From the NCBI RefSeq assembly GCF_901000735.1, contig NC_081547.1, positions 7,130,001 through 7,194,000 on the forward strand: DNA of 64,000 nt, written 5' to 3'. The stretch's first letter is position 1. The number at the start of each line of letters is the position of its first letter. The notes beneath the pieces were generated by a model that was not told the DNA's origin, ran no database searches, and was given only the letters and a program-made list of their open reading frames with translations. Positions 49,301 to 59,642 of the stretch are shown in pieces. Source of the DNA: Corylus avellana. Its lineage: Eukaryota > Streptophyta > Magnoliopsida > Fagales > Betulaceae. The position numbers were made by a program, and so were the translations under genes.

Positions 49301-50236
49301 CCCAGCCCCAGTTTCAAGAAAGGCTATTGTGTTTTTCTTCTTTGCCTGTTCAAGAACATCCAATTGATACTGTCTAGCATGTTCTTGGGGAATTTTTTCT
49401 TTTGGTTCCTCCTCGGATTTCCTCTCCGCCCTCGCATCAGATTCCTGGATTTTTTCATTGGCCGCCTTGTTGGCGTCTTTGTTACGGTCGGCTTCCCAAG
49501 CACCTAAGCGGAAAACCATGTCACCAGAACCCGACCTATCCCTCTCCCAATAACCCTTTGCCTCTCTGTCCCTCCATTCCCTATCTCTACCATCCCTCCT
49601 ATTACTACTGTAATGTTCTCTTCTCCTACCATTATCCCTATCCCTCCTATCAATCTCATCCCAATCTCGACCCCTCTTCCTACTCAAACATCTTTCCCAA
49701 TCCTTGGGGTGATTCTGCACTCTGCTCGAGTAACACCTCTCCTTCTTGAAGTTACCAATCCTAGCCCTTTTACTAGACCTCTCTTCCCCATCCGCACTAC
49801 CCCGCTTCTCAACCTTTTGCATTCCATTTTCCCTTGAGGAATTATCCCCCACCAGCGGCACCACTTTCTTTTCGGTAATCTCTTTGTGGATGCCATCGGA
49901 CGGCGGAAATGAGCCCTCAGATGGGTCGCCCTGGAACCACGTATCCCCGCCATTGACGGCGGAATTAGAATCAAGGAGCTGAGGTAGAGGGACGCCGCCA
50001 CCGTTCTTGATGCTCTCAAGTATGTGATCGATTCCACCGAAGAAATCGCTGACAAGGCCGTCCTGATTTCCAACGTTGTCGACAGAGTTGGGAACAGGAC
50101 AAGTGTCGAAATCCACGAGGTCGCAGGGTATGTCCTCGCAGGCATCAAGCCAGTAAGACGGCCTCACATCGTCCGCCGATGACGCGGGTGTCAGCTCCCC
50201 CCCAACGCTTCCTGGAACCCTAGCCTCATTCTCCAT
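34415..50236 (-). CDS. DCL1: Endoribonuclease Dicer homolog 1 (DICER-LIKE 1)
   Basis: Nuclear Dicer that cuts pri-/pre-miRNAs with HYL1 and SERRATE. Twenty coding exons: 49190-50236, 48972-49085, 43726-43936, 43166-43560, 42860-43091, 42112-42284, 41894-42016, 41629-41789, 41155-41388, 40892-41042, 40432-40614, 38131-38292, 37962-38057, 37234-37862, 36770-36870, 36490-36689, 35491-36411, 35205-35369, 34706-35079 and 34415-34592. These give 1949 aa (Arabidopsis about 1909). Domains: Arg/Asp/Ser-rich N-terminus; helicase with GAGKT (310-314) and DECH (416-419); helicase C; Dicer dimerisation near 820-910; PAZ about 1150-1350; RNase IIIa ERAELLGDA (1421-1429); RNase IIIb QRLEFVGDA (1645-1653); two C-terminal dsRNA-binding domains. 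Intron 2 is 5 kb and transposon-filled; intron 10 is GC-AG. Regulation: a miR162 site and an intron-14 hairpin are visible. Confidence 0.97.
36898..37084 (-). ncRNA. Candidate intronic miRNA precursor (miR838-like) in DCL1 intron 14
   Basis: On the DCL1 strand, the 5' arm (37084 to 37028) and 3' arm (36950 to 36898) are complementary over about 50 positions, with small bulges and a 77-nt loop. Both arms share TGCACCT, TTGTTGTGC, GGAAAGCT and AATCTGT blocks when one is reverse-complemented. The 3' arm segment 36910-36930 ends CUUCUUGCACA. It matches about 17 of 21 positions of Arabidopsis miR838 as I remember it, and miR838 comes from the same intron of Arabidopsis DCL1. Not supported by expression data here. 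Confidence 0.7.
38048..38142 (-). promoter_or_regulatory. miR162 target site in DCL1 mRNA, split by intron 12
   Basis: Exon 12 ends CTGGATGCAGAG (38131-38142) and exon 13 starts GTGTTATCGA (38048-38057) on the minus strand. Joined in mRNA they form the known DCL1 miR162 site with the usual bulged middle. The 73-bp intron separates the halves, so only spliced mRNA would be cut. Confidence 0.9.
39133..39564 (-). mobile_element. TRIM-type retroelement in DCL1 intron 11
   Basis: On the minus strand: an LTR of about 207 bp (39564 to 39358, TGTAACACC..CGTTACA), then a primer-binding-like TGGTATTAGAGC, a short internal part of about 100 bp, a polypurine tract AAGAGGGGGAG, and a second, truncated LTR (39258 to about 39133). 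No coding capacity: the plan of a terminal-repeat retrotransposon in miniature. Confidence 0.85.
39680..39997. repeat. Tandem duplication (about 155-bp units), DCL1 intron 11
   Basis: Two copies (about 39690-39827 and 39848-39997) share ACACCCTACACA, CAATTCAGGGATAAATTCC, a (TA)n tract, ATTGAGATATCATTAAAAGC, GTAAGGCGCC and AAGTATACAAGAGAAAACAC. The second has a longer TA tract. Confidence 0.9.
40267..40293. repeat. (TA)n microsatellite, DCL1 intron 11
   Basis: About 13 TA units next to a short TG run. Confidence 0.9.
40652..40839. mobile_element. MITE in DCL1 intron 10
   Basis: AAGAGAAATGCTTGGCTTCA at the left pairs with TGAAGCCAAGCATTTCTCTT at the right. Arms extend to about 65 bp each (through GTCCAT.CTTTTGGCCATTTTAAT), leaving a loop of about 55 bp. 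The 188-bp element fills most of the 277-bp GC-AG intron. Confidence 0.85.
42660..42861 (-). repeat. 101-bp tandem duplication spanning DCL1 exon-5 donor
   Basis: Units 42660-42760 and 42761-42861 differ at one base (ATTCTATGTA versus ATTCTACGTA). The right unit includes the real exon-5 donor GTGAGT (42854-42859); the left carries an exact copy at 42753-42758 inside intron 5. Confidence 0.95.
44555..45654 (+). mobile_element. Tandem TRIM array (three LTRs) in DCL1 intron 2
   Basis: Three related LTR-like copies: 44555-44727 (TGTTGAGCATACACATG..CCCTAACA), 44947-45134 (TATTGACCATACACG..CCCTAACA) and 45475-45654 (TGTTGAGTATACACG..TTTAACA). Each has TTTAAGCTTTTGGGTTA-like and ATCTCACTAGA-like blocks. 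The first is followed by a primer-binding-like TGGTACCAGAGC (44730-44741), and purine-rich AATAAGAGGGCGAT precedes the third. Internal regions of about 220 and 340 bp encode nothing. Confidence 0.8.
46337..46620. repeat. 43-bp minisatellite interrupted by SINE
   Basis: Units TTAGGAGCTTATTAATTCC then ATGAATTTACAAATAAAATA recur at about 46375, 46531 and 46572. A diverged unit precedes at 46337 and a partial one follows at about 46610. Confidence 0.88.
46418..46520 (-). mobile_element. tRNA-derived SINE in DCL1 intron 2
   Basis: On the minus strand it starts GTGTCCCCAAGAGG, has a box A (TAGCTCAATCGG) and box B (AGTTCGAATCT), and ends GGGGACATGTC plus a short A tail. A perfect 14-bp target duplication AAATAAAATATTTA flanks it (46404-46417, 46521-46534). 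It inserted into a 43-bp minisatellite. Confidence 0.92.
46921..47650 (-). other. Unidentified insertion-like block in DCL1 intron 2
   Basis: A 25-base poly-T run (47152-47178) with open minus-strand stretches on both sides (to 47652 and to 46924). The look suggests a poly-A-bearing retrosequence on the minus strand, but no protein family is recognised. Confidence 0.35.
47651..48971 (-). other. First part of DCL1 intron 2
   Basis: Intron sequence after exon 2 (donor GTGAGG at 48966-48971). AT-rich; no element recognised. Confidence 0.6.
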
Positions 50237-51100
50237 TGCACTATAATTATTATCTCTATCTATATTTTCCTATAAAAATAGCACTAAGAAAAAGCACAAA
50301 CACTGAGCAATTTTGTGTAAATATAAAAAAAAACAAAAACAAAAACAAAAAAGGAAATCCAAAGTAACAGACAGGAAGGAAAACAAAACCAAAAAAAAAA
50401 AACGAACACCCCTGAAAGAAGACTCCTTTTTGAGAACAGGGCAGGAAGAGAAAGACAGAGACAGAGACACAGAGAGCAGAGAGCAGAGAGAAGGGGGTGG
50501 ATAGACCGTACGAAACACGCAAAAAGGGTTTAAGGGTTAAAGAGGTACAGCAGCAGCAGCAGCAACAACAACAACAACCACCCTAAACCACGCACTTTGT
50601 GTGTGATTCCTTTCGATTCCACGGTCTATCAACGCCTCCTATTCTGCTCTCCTTTTTTCTTTTTTCTTATGAACCTCACGCGTGCAAACAACCTCTCTAC
50701 GTGCTCTGTGTTTAATTTTTTTTTTTTTTTTTTTTTGGCTTTTCCTTTTTCTCCTTCTTATGGTGCGCTCTGCTAGGTTTTCTTTCTGCTCTGCTGCTTC
50801 TTTAAGCTACTTTCCCTAGCCGATGCGCCAAGAGAACCAGCAGAGCAAAGCAATCCACCATAAAACGCTTCCGTTCGGGTGGGGGTGGTGGGTTTTTGTT
50901 TTGTTTCGTTTTTTTTGTTTTTGTTTTTCTTTTTTTTTGGTTATTTTAAGGTAAAAAAGAGAAGGGGTTGGAACTTGGAACTTGGAACAGAACAAAAGCC
51001 AGGTGAAGTCGGTTTTTTCTTTTGTTTTGTAGAGTTGGAGCTCCAACTGGTTTCCAAGGGTAACTTTTGAAAACTCCTGGTCAGACAAGCTGAATTCGGA
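50237..51100 (-). promoter_or_regulatory. DCL1 5' leader and promoter region
   Basis: Upstream of the DCL1 ATG (50234-50236). It contains purine/pyrimidine-rich tracts and a (CAG)n(CAA)n compound repeat at 50548-50579. The start site and any leader intron cannot be placed from sequence. Confidence 0.5.
50548..50579. repeat. (CAG)n(CAA)n compound microsatellite, DCL1 leader or promoter
   Basis: Five CAG units followed by about five CAA units. Confidence 0.9.
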
Positions 51101-52030
51101 CATATAGATTCTTTACCACCTATCAATTTATGCCACGTCTCCTATAAAATCTTTAAGCCTTGCTTTTCATGGATTCGTGGGGATGGAGGGGATTGCATGG
51201 ATACGACGCCTTTTTTGTGAGCGTTTATTTTAAAATAAATGCTAAATAGTAAAAAGTCATTCTCACCCTCATCTCTCCTGCACAATTTTTTTTTTATTTT
51301 TTATAAAGTTTAGATAAATTATTATTAAATTTTGAATTTGATGATATTTATCAGGTCAAAAAATAGTTACTCAAGAGTTGTGAATGTGTTGCATTTTTTT
51401 TTATCTTAAATAAATGGTATGATAATTGATAACGACTAACTAAAAATTTAAAAAAAAAAAAAAGTTGTTGGGGGTATTTATTGGCTGAGTTTTTGGTATG
51501 GTTCTATCTACCATTTTTAGCTAGCTTAGCTATGGTTAAATCACCCCCAAAGCTCTTTGGAGTGGTTCATCTATCCGGCTAGTTCTAGAGTAATCGTAAA
51601 ACTCCCAAGTACTTAGAAGTGTTTCGAATTTGAGAGTAGTTGCACTACTCCAAGCACTTGGGATGATTCAGCCGCCCATAATAACCACTTTTTTGGTTTT
51701 TACTTTGTTGTTGCAAAAAAGGTATTAGATCCCATCTCAATCTTGAAACAACTAACACAAACGTGACCACTATTTGAAAGCCCACTTGCACAGCTCCACA
51801 AAGGGGATTGAAATCCCATGCAATAAATTATGACAATAAATAAAAAAATAAAAAAAATAAAAATAAAAAAAGAGTGGTGTTGGTGGCCAAGTCATCCAAA
51901 GTAAGTAGTACGCACACAGTTGAACCAGCTCAAAGAGAGTGGTCAAATCATCCCAGTGAAGTGGCCGCACCATTTTTGGTGATTAGTTAAATCATCTATT
52001 TTTGGTAATTCAGCCACCAACAACTACTCC
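51101..52030. other. Intergenic upstream of DCL1
   Basis: AT-rich sequence; no gene, RNA or clear repeat seen beyond A/T tracts. Confidence 0.55.
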
Positions 52031-52537
52031 TGTAACACTTCGGTCATGAAACTGGGTTTTATAATGGATTATAGGCAATGTGGGACTAGAGAAAAGTACT
52101 AGCCACATCCATGTCATTACTCTAAAAGGACTAGTCAATTTAGAATTTTCTTAAAATTTATTATAAAGCTCAGTTTCACCTTGTAACTAAACAATGTGGG
52201 ACTTAGCACCCATGATTATCTTTATAAACCATGCACTTTATGTGGTCCTTTTCCTATCTTCCCAATATGGGACCGAGGTGTTACAAACTCCTCCTCTTAA
52301 ATTTTCTTGACGTCCTCGTCATACAATGTTTCTGTACCACATGACTTGGCATTACTAGGTAGCTCTGATATCATCTGTAACACCCCACCCTAAATGATAT
52401 GTTATTGTCCGCTTTGGGTCAAGCCCTCACGGTTTTAATATTGGGTTTACCACAAAAATACCTCATGTCATTTAGAGAGAGCATATTCCATATATAAAAA
52501 TCATCTTTTTCACACACATGCAATGTGGGATGTCACA
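52031..52537 (-). mobile_element. Composite TRIM-like LTR pair
   Basis: An LTR of 255 bp (52031-52285, TGTAACACTTCGG..GAGGTGTTACA) is related to the intron-11 TRIM. It is followed by the complement of a polypurine tract (AACTCCTCCTCTT), a 90-bp interior, the complement of a primer site (GCTCTGATATCATC), then a different LTR-like unit 52376-52537 (TGTAACACCCCACCC..GGGATGTCACA). Confidence 0.75.
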
Positions 52538-52539
52538 AT

Positions 52540-52867
52540 TAAGGGTAGGCAAAAATCAGCCCAACCCGCAAACCTGCCCCAATCAGCCCGGATTTGGTTT
52601 TTTTTCTTGTAAAAACGGGTTGGATTTCTTCCAACCCATGGGGGCGGGACAGGTTTTGGGAAGATAAAATTTTGGGCGGCGGCTACCCGCGCTGTCCCGC
52701 TTTAACCTAAACCTAATAACCCAAAATATCTCCATCTCCCTCAATTCTCTCAGACTCTCACGTCTCCCAGACTCTCTCAATTCTCTCACGAGTCACGCCT
52801 CCCTCTCCCTCAGGCTCACTCTGCGCCGTGCCCAGTACTAGACGAAGCTCCAATCACAAGGTTTGTT

Positions 52868-52901
<34 letters not shown>

Positions 52902-53165
52902 ACAGCTTCATGACAAACTTTGATTTAGGTCTTCTTCTTTTTTTTTTGATTAACACGATTCACACATATAACAAAACCAAAATATATAAATACCCGAACC
53001 TACACCGCCCAACCCGCACCATTCTCACCCGCGCCCGCATATCCGATACCCAGTGGATAAAATCAAATGTAGCCGAGTGACATGGTACAATTTTCAAACC
53101 CGCATGGTGCAGGGCAAGTGTCATAAATTAGCAATATTCGGCCTGCCTCGACCCGTGCAGCCCTA
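52540..53165. mobile_element. Non-autonomous hAT element
   Basis: A 626-bp element with ends TAAGGGTAGGC.. and ..GTGCAGCCCTA (hAT-like TAGGGCTGCAC when reversed), flanked by 8-bp GTCACAAT (52532-52539) and GTCACAAC (53166-53173). It contains a (CT)n tract at about 52877-52902 and unusually GC-rich segments. No transposase. Confidence 0.82.
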
Positions 53166-53173
53166 GTCACAAC

Positions 53174-56100
53174 TCCCTTAACATCATCATTTTTTTATTT
53201 GTCATAATTTGAACAACTCACTTCAAATAAATGATCAGGAAAAAGGAAAATAATAATAATAAAAGAGAGGTTTTTGCACCCATGCAATATGGCATTGTAT
53301 GGGATCCCCATCCAGTTGTTTCCTACTTTTAGTCGTGGAATTGGAATCCAGCGGAAATTTTAGAGTGGAAAGGAAGAAAAGCGGCAACTCGTTCAAAAGT
53401 CAAAATGGCCAGACGTGGTGGACCGTCGGATTATATTTATTCACGATGAGCGAATATTTTTATCATCCCATCCGATCTTACTCTGTGGGACCAACGCAAC
53501 TGGGGTTGGTGGTGAATGGTGATGGACATTGGGCTGCGTTTCTCTTTTTCATTTGTTATCCTCGAATATCTACCCCTGGCACCTGCTTTACTAATTATAA
53601 TTTCTTTTTCTTTTTTTTTAGTGAGTTACTCATAAAAATTCAAATACATTAAAAAAAATCTCCTTGAAAAAAAAAAAAAAAAAAAAACGATTTTAAAGAT
53701 CAAAATCATCTTGTGGATTCGGGTGCTCCTGGTTCTTTGTGCTCGCTTTAAGCCATTAATTAGTAGAATAATTAGAAAAATAATATATGAACAAATATTT
53801 AATAAATCTTTCTTATATATTCATCGAAAAAATATATATTTCTGACATGACTAATATGCCCTTGATTTATTCCTTCGTGTATAAAGTGTATCTTTTATAT
53901 GGATTACAAAATCTCAAATGATGAATTTTTTGGTTTGAAAATAGGATTATGTGGATGATATTTGCCTAATCAGGAGTGCTTGACAAAAATTACCCTTACC
54001 TTTTTCTTTTTTTCTTGTGGGTTTTTGACAAGTAATGATCGTGACATATTAGGCTCTAACTATATATTGCATGAATAGGGAAACATTTGAGGTGTTTTAT
54101 TTATTTATATTTTTTTTTTTCTAAAAAAGTATTTGAAGGGTAATTTAGTGCTCAATAACCCACATACTTAATTATAATTTAGTGCTCAATTTTCAACTAA
54201 TCCTTTTTTTTTTCATGACTAAATGGTCAATTTTCAACACTTCTTAAAAAAAAAAAAAAAGGGATCATAAAGTCAATTTTCAAGACCCACATTCTTTGTA
54301 ACTTCTCTTTGTCCTTTTTCCCTAAGTTGAATAGAAAGAAAAAAAAAATTGACTTACTTTTCCTTGGACATATATTATTATCAAGTTTATGATCTCTTTT
54401 TTAGTGCGAGTCTTATCAGCTTTCTTTTGCTTTTTATTGAGGTCGATGATTTGTGTTTGCGTGTCAGATTCAAATTGTACCGAAATATGAGTATAAAACT
54501 ATATATATTAATCATAATTTTATTAGTTTAATTAAAAAAGTCAGACCCATTAATCATAACTTGCTAATTTTGTATTCAATTCGCAGACCGTATCAAAAAT
54601 GGTCTAACCCTACTTTCCACTCAAATCGTACCAAGATTTCAACTTCACTTTTTGGTTTTATTAAGAAATTTCTAACAACTTTGCTTCATCTAGTGACTCA
54701 TAATTCAAATTGAGTTGATTGAGAGGAAAAAAGAAGGCTTTTTTTTTTTTTTTTCTTTGGGAGCAGTCTAATATTCTTTCTTTTTGCTACCAAAGTCGAG
54801 TAGGTGAATGCAACTTCTCCTTTCTCCTTTCTAGGAATATGCTATATATCTTATTGCAAGCTAATATACGGTTCAAAAGAAAGGCTTTACAAGATTGGTC
54901 CTTCAAGTTGAAATTTGGTCTACTAAATCATGCTTAATTGACTTCAAAAGTCAAAGGAAATTGGAAAACAGATGCAATATTCTTGGTCCTACTGATCACA
55001 AAAAAGGGTGGGGTATTATTCTCTAGATCCCCAACTTTCATGATCAACGTAATTGCCAAGGAAAAAAGTTGTAGGAAACTAAAGAAAAAGAAGAGCCTCT
55101 GATTAATTAATTAAATGATGGAAGAAGCTCTACCATGCATGGAACTAGTGTACCAATTACAATTAAGTCTTGCCTAGATCGTTTTTAAAAGAGTAATGTT
55201 ATGCTTTATATTCATTTATCACATAATTTATTTTAGGAAAAATTACACTTTATCCTTCAAAGTTTCACCCAATTTTTCAATTTAGTTTCAAATGTTTAAA
55301 AATTGACAATATGTCCCAACAAAGTATCAAAAATTCGCAATATGACATATCCGTAAGCAATTTTCATCTACTTTGACGAAAAATTGTTCACGTGCGAGGT
55401 ACGTGCTTTTTTTCTCTTACTTTCCAAAATTTCTCCTTATTTATTGAGAGAATTTCAAAAATACCCCAAATTAAATAAACCAAAATAATAATAATAACAA
55501 TAATTTAGTGTGGCTGGCGGATCTAGGAATTCGTATTAGTGGGGCAGAAGAAAAAGAGTAGGGGCAGGCCGGGAGAATGAGAAGTAGGGGTTAGGGTCTA
55601 GAAAACTAAAAAAATACCCTTAGAAAAAAAAAAATTCACAAATTTTTGGAGGGGTAGGTGCCTCTGCCCGCCCCCCTTGGTATCCACCACTACCCGTAGC
55701 CACCCCTTTGGCCATTTGAGGGTGACTAGGCCACCCCCTTTGGCCATTGGTGGTTGAGCCACCCCTCGGCCCATGTTGATTTAAAATGATAGGAGAACCT
55801 ATTTGAAATTTGAATAAAACCTTTGAATTTATTCTTAAAATTAGAAACACATAAATTAAATCACAATTGGATGAAAGTTTAGAGGTTATATATATATATT
55901 TCTTTTTTACCTATGATTGAAAATAGTTACTATATCTCGGTAATAGAATTTGCATGTTGCGATTAGAAATCAAAGGATGATGTAAAAATATAACAATTAT
56001 GAATCCATTTTACTTTTCGTCGACATGATACTTTTTTTTCGTAATGTTGTCTATAATGACAATGACTAACATAGTAACATTGAATCGAAAACTACAAATT

Positions 56101-57885
56101 GATATGTTTTTTCTTATATATCCATCCTCTTGCATTATTTGGAGACTTCAATGTGAATTTAATACCCCAAATCCAATTGAACTTTGTTATTTTTAAAATT
56201 GCTCTATTAATTTCAAAAAAAAAACCCAATTGAACTCAATCGAATATAATTCTATTTTTCCTTCTTTATTTTAAAAAATACAATATGGGAAGTACTTGGC
56301 CTCTACCAACCCTAAATAATCCATGGGTTGAACTTCAAATTTCTGTTTTTGATGATTCTAATTAACTATTTTGTATGCCTTGTTAAGCTGTATTTTTATT
56401 TATTTTTTTTTTTTTTATAATTTTTTTGAAATGAATATGCCCTTGGGCAAAAAGGATACTATATGCCCAAAAGCAATAGAAAAAATCCAACCCACATCAT
56501 AAAAGAAAGAAGCTTACGAAACAATTCAAGCTTTTCCAAGAAAAGTTGATCCTACATAATTGGACCACTATATATATACCCACCAGTTATCTCTTTTTCT
56601 TAGACATTCTCTCTCTCCAATAATAGAAGAACCTCTAATCTATGCCAGCATAAGCAATAGGATCGAGTTTCTTATATTATTCCTTATTTATTTGTAATCT
56701 CACTCCAGTCTCTCACCACTAATAGTCTAATAAAATGTTTCTTATTAATTATAAAATTAAGTAGCTAGCATTCCTTCAATGTATATTGACAAAGAAAGTA
56801 ATAAGACAAATTCGGGTGTGTACGTTTGGCATTGTAATTTCGTAGACAAAAAGTGTAATTTTAAATCAAATTACAAAAAATTTGATCGTTTAGGCGATCA
56901 TAGGCAATGTGGTGCTTTTTTAAAAGAGCACAATTTTAAAAGCTAAATTACAATTTTAAAGGTCAAATTGCGATTTTGCTAAATATTTAACTACATTTTT
57001 AAAAATCATATTTTAAAATCGCATATTTTAAAATCGTTATTTCTAAATAGAACTTTTTGAAATCGCAAGCCTAAATTAACCTAATTAGATATATAATATT
57101 ATGTAAGATATGATTTGTTCAATGGTATATGTCCATGACAACGTACCATTGAGATATTGGGTTTAAGTTCATCAATTGGCTCAAATTAATGCACAAGTAT
57201 CAGAAGGAGACCAGGACTACCATTAAACTAAAACTTCAACTCGTTTACAAAATTTATGGTATTGATAAAATAAAAATAAAAATAAAAATGGCTTTTATTT
57301 ATGCTTCATGCATGTACGTGTGTGTGTGTGCAGCTTGAGCCTTTGAGGGTAGGAATTTTGTGAATGTGTTAATGATTATAAAACGTTAATTATAATACAT
57401 GCAATAATGATACCATCGACAAGGATTCTCTCCATTTCAATTGAGGTTTAGATGATTTATTTTATAGTTAAGATTTTGTTTTGTTGCATATAATGGTATC
57501 ACATCATTTAAAATTTTAAACGACATGACAATATATTAATGACCATGGGGTAACATATACACCATAATTGGATCTATGAAATTTGATTTGGACCAAAAAA
57601 TTGGACGCTCTTCATTTCACTTGAAATTGAGAGAATCCTGACATGAAGTGAAATAGGATCCTTCATTTCACGTCAAATGAAAATTATGATTTACGGTTAA
57701 GATTTTGTTTTTTGTTTTTTTTTTGTTTTTTAATTGAATAAGGGAAAAGGCTACATGTTAAGATTTTGTTTTGTTGTATATAAAATATAGAGGATTTGAA
57801 AGTGGAGATTACACCGTAATCAATAAAAATAAGGGATCAGGAACCCCATATATATGCTAATTAACATATAATTGGATAGAGTTTT
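53174..57885. other. Gene-free intergenic DNA
   Basis: AT-rich with poly-A/T tracts. A possible worn hAT-like MITE lies near 56820-57075 (GGCATTGTAATTTC versus complement GGCTTGCGATTTC). A GC-richer patch near 55510-55770 with GGGGCAG and CCACCCC phrases is probably an old repeat. Open stretches up to 117 codons show no recognisable domain. Confidence 0.5.
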
Positions 57886-58272
57886 CCTCCAAATTGAGTT
57901 GGAGGAAATTCCTTCAACCTATTCTATAAAAATTACATGTGTCATCTACACGTGAAAATCACATGTTTTTTAAATAAAATTTCTTCCAACTCTGTCATTG
58001 CAATTAAAAAAAAGCATGTGCTTCTCACATGTAAAGGACGCGTGTCATTTTTATAGAATAGGTTGGAAGAAATTTCCTCCAACCTATTCTATAAAAATTA
58101 CATATGTCATCTACATGTGAGAATCATATGCTTTTTAAATAAAATTTCTTCCAACTCTGTCATTGCAGTTAAAAAAAGCATGTGCTTCACATGACATGTA
58201 GAGAACGTGTGTTATTTTTATAAAATAGGTTGAAGAAATTTCTTTCAACCCAGTTTGAAGAAAAATTTTGTC
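57886..58272. mobile_element. Tandem dimer of a palindromic MITE
   Basis: Two units of about 180 bp (about 57904-58080 and 58075-58255), each itself an inverted repeat. AACCTATTCTATAAAAATTA at one arm pairs with its complement at the other, with AAATTTCTTCCAACTCTGTC in the middle. Outer flanks TTTTCCTCCAAATTGAGTT / CAGTTTGAAGAAAAAT are also inverted. Confidence 0.82.
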
Positions 58273-59602
58273 ACATCGCATTATAGTATTCATCTGTTAT
58301 CTCATACATGTTTTCTTCTATTATTTACCTATTATATCAAGGTATGGATCAATTGAATCAATAAGAGATCACATCTGGTCTTGTTAACCTAATGAATCTG
58401 GACAGCTCTAGGTGAAAAAATATGTCAGCAAGCTAGAATACAAGATAGCTCTAGGTGCCATGTTTAAATGCAACAAAATAAAATTTTAATAGTAAAATAA
58501 ATCATCATCAATATTTCACGTACAAGACAAAATCGTAATCTTAAAATAGATCCCCTCCATTTCTGATCCTATTCCGGAGCATGATGATATAAACACAGTG
58601 TACTATTTAATCCAAAGAAATAGCTCATTAATATTTCAGTAGCATCAAGCAAAAGAATTTTAGCTAAAACCCAACTTGAAGTGAAAAACCCTTCGATCAA
58701 TATTAGCTTTCAATGCAAAGCACCCTTGAATGCAATTAGAGGGAGGAAAAACTTCATAAAATCATGTTAATTTATGGCATGATCTGATAATGTAAAGTCG
58801 TTGCCAATTACTGGTGCATGCAATAATCTTGTTTAGAAATTTGGATCATCAACCTCATAATTTCTTTATTTTTCTTAATTTCTTAATTAGATGGTTGTTG
58901 GTAAATAGAACAACAAATTGACCAATATAGCTGAATGAGTTAATCCATTAATTTGACCTGAAATTTCCCTAGCCTGTAGAGAGATCGATGATGTCCAATG
59001 CCTTGAACAAAAATATTGATAAGTTTTTTGGGATTCAATAAATGATTTCTCCATGTCAAAATACTAATTTGGGTAGCATTGGATGGTCATTATGTGTAAG
59101 ATATATATGCATGAGATGATTGACAAGACAACTTAGTATGACAGTACTGCCTTTGCACTGTTAAATTAAGCAAGCATCAGTGGAGTAATTGTGTGCAGTA
59201 CATTTTTCAGCTTACGAATGCCACTGTTGCTTATAATAAATTTTCTTTAATTTTCTCATCTGAACAGTAGACAAATCTAGAAACCATTGTTAAAGGAAAC
59301 ATTTCCCCTACCTGAGAACCAGCTGCCAGCAAGAAAAGCAGTATTAAAAAGATCCTCATCATTGAAACACAATGAGAAATAAGAACATTTTTGGCATTTT
59401 CTCATTTTCATGAGTTTTCTTTCTTTCTTTTTTTATTTAGCTGTTCTTGTTTCCCAATAATGAAGCATCCTCTACTTAAATAAGTTAATTGAGGGCTGCA
59501 TGTAGCTAATTATCTACTCTTCTTGGTTCTCAATATATAACTAGTTGGTGAATATTGTTCCTTCTCCCCCAAAAATATTTGCAAAACTTTCAGAAATTGT
59601 CA

Positions 59603-59642
<40 letters not shown>

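Noticed and set aside
49402..49749. Pro/Ser-rich plus-strand frame in DCL1 exon 1
   Set aside because: Antisense of the Arg/Asp-rich N-terminus of DCL1.
52583..52789. Arg/Glu-rich 68-codon minus-strand frame
   Set aside because: Lies inside the hAT element in CT-rich repeat; low-complexity translation.
53299..53652. A 117-codon open frame as a gene
   Set aside because: No recognisable domain, ends in a poly-T-encoded Phe run, and lies in repeat-rich intergenic DNA.
56820..57075. hAT-type MITE
   Set aside because: End similarity is weak and no target duplication was found, so it is mentioned only in the intergenic entry.
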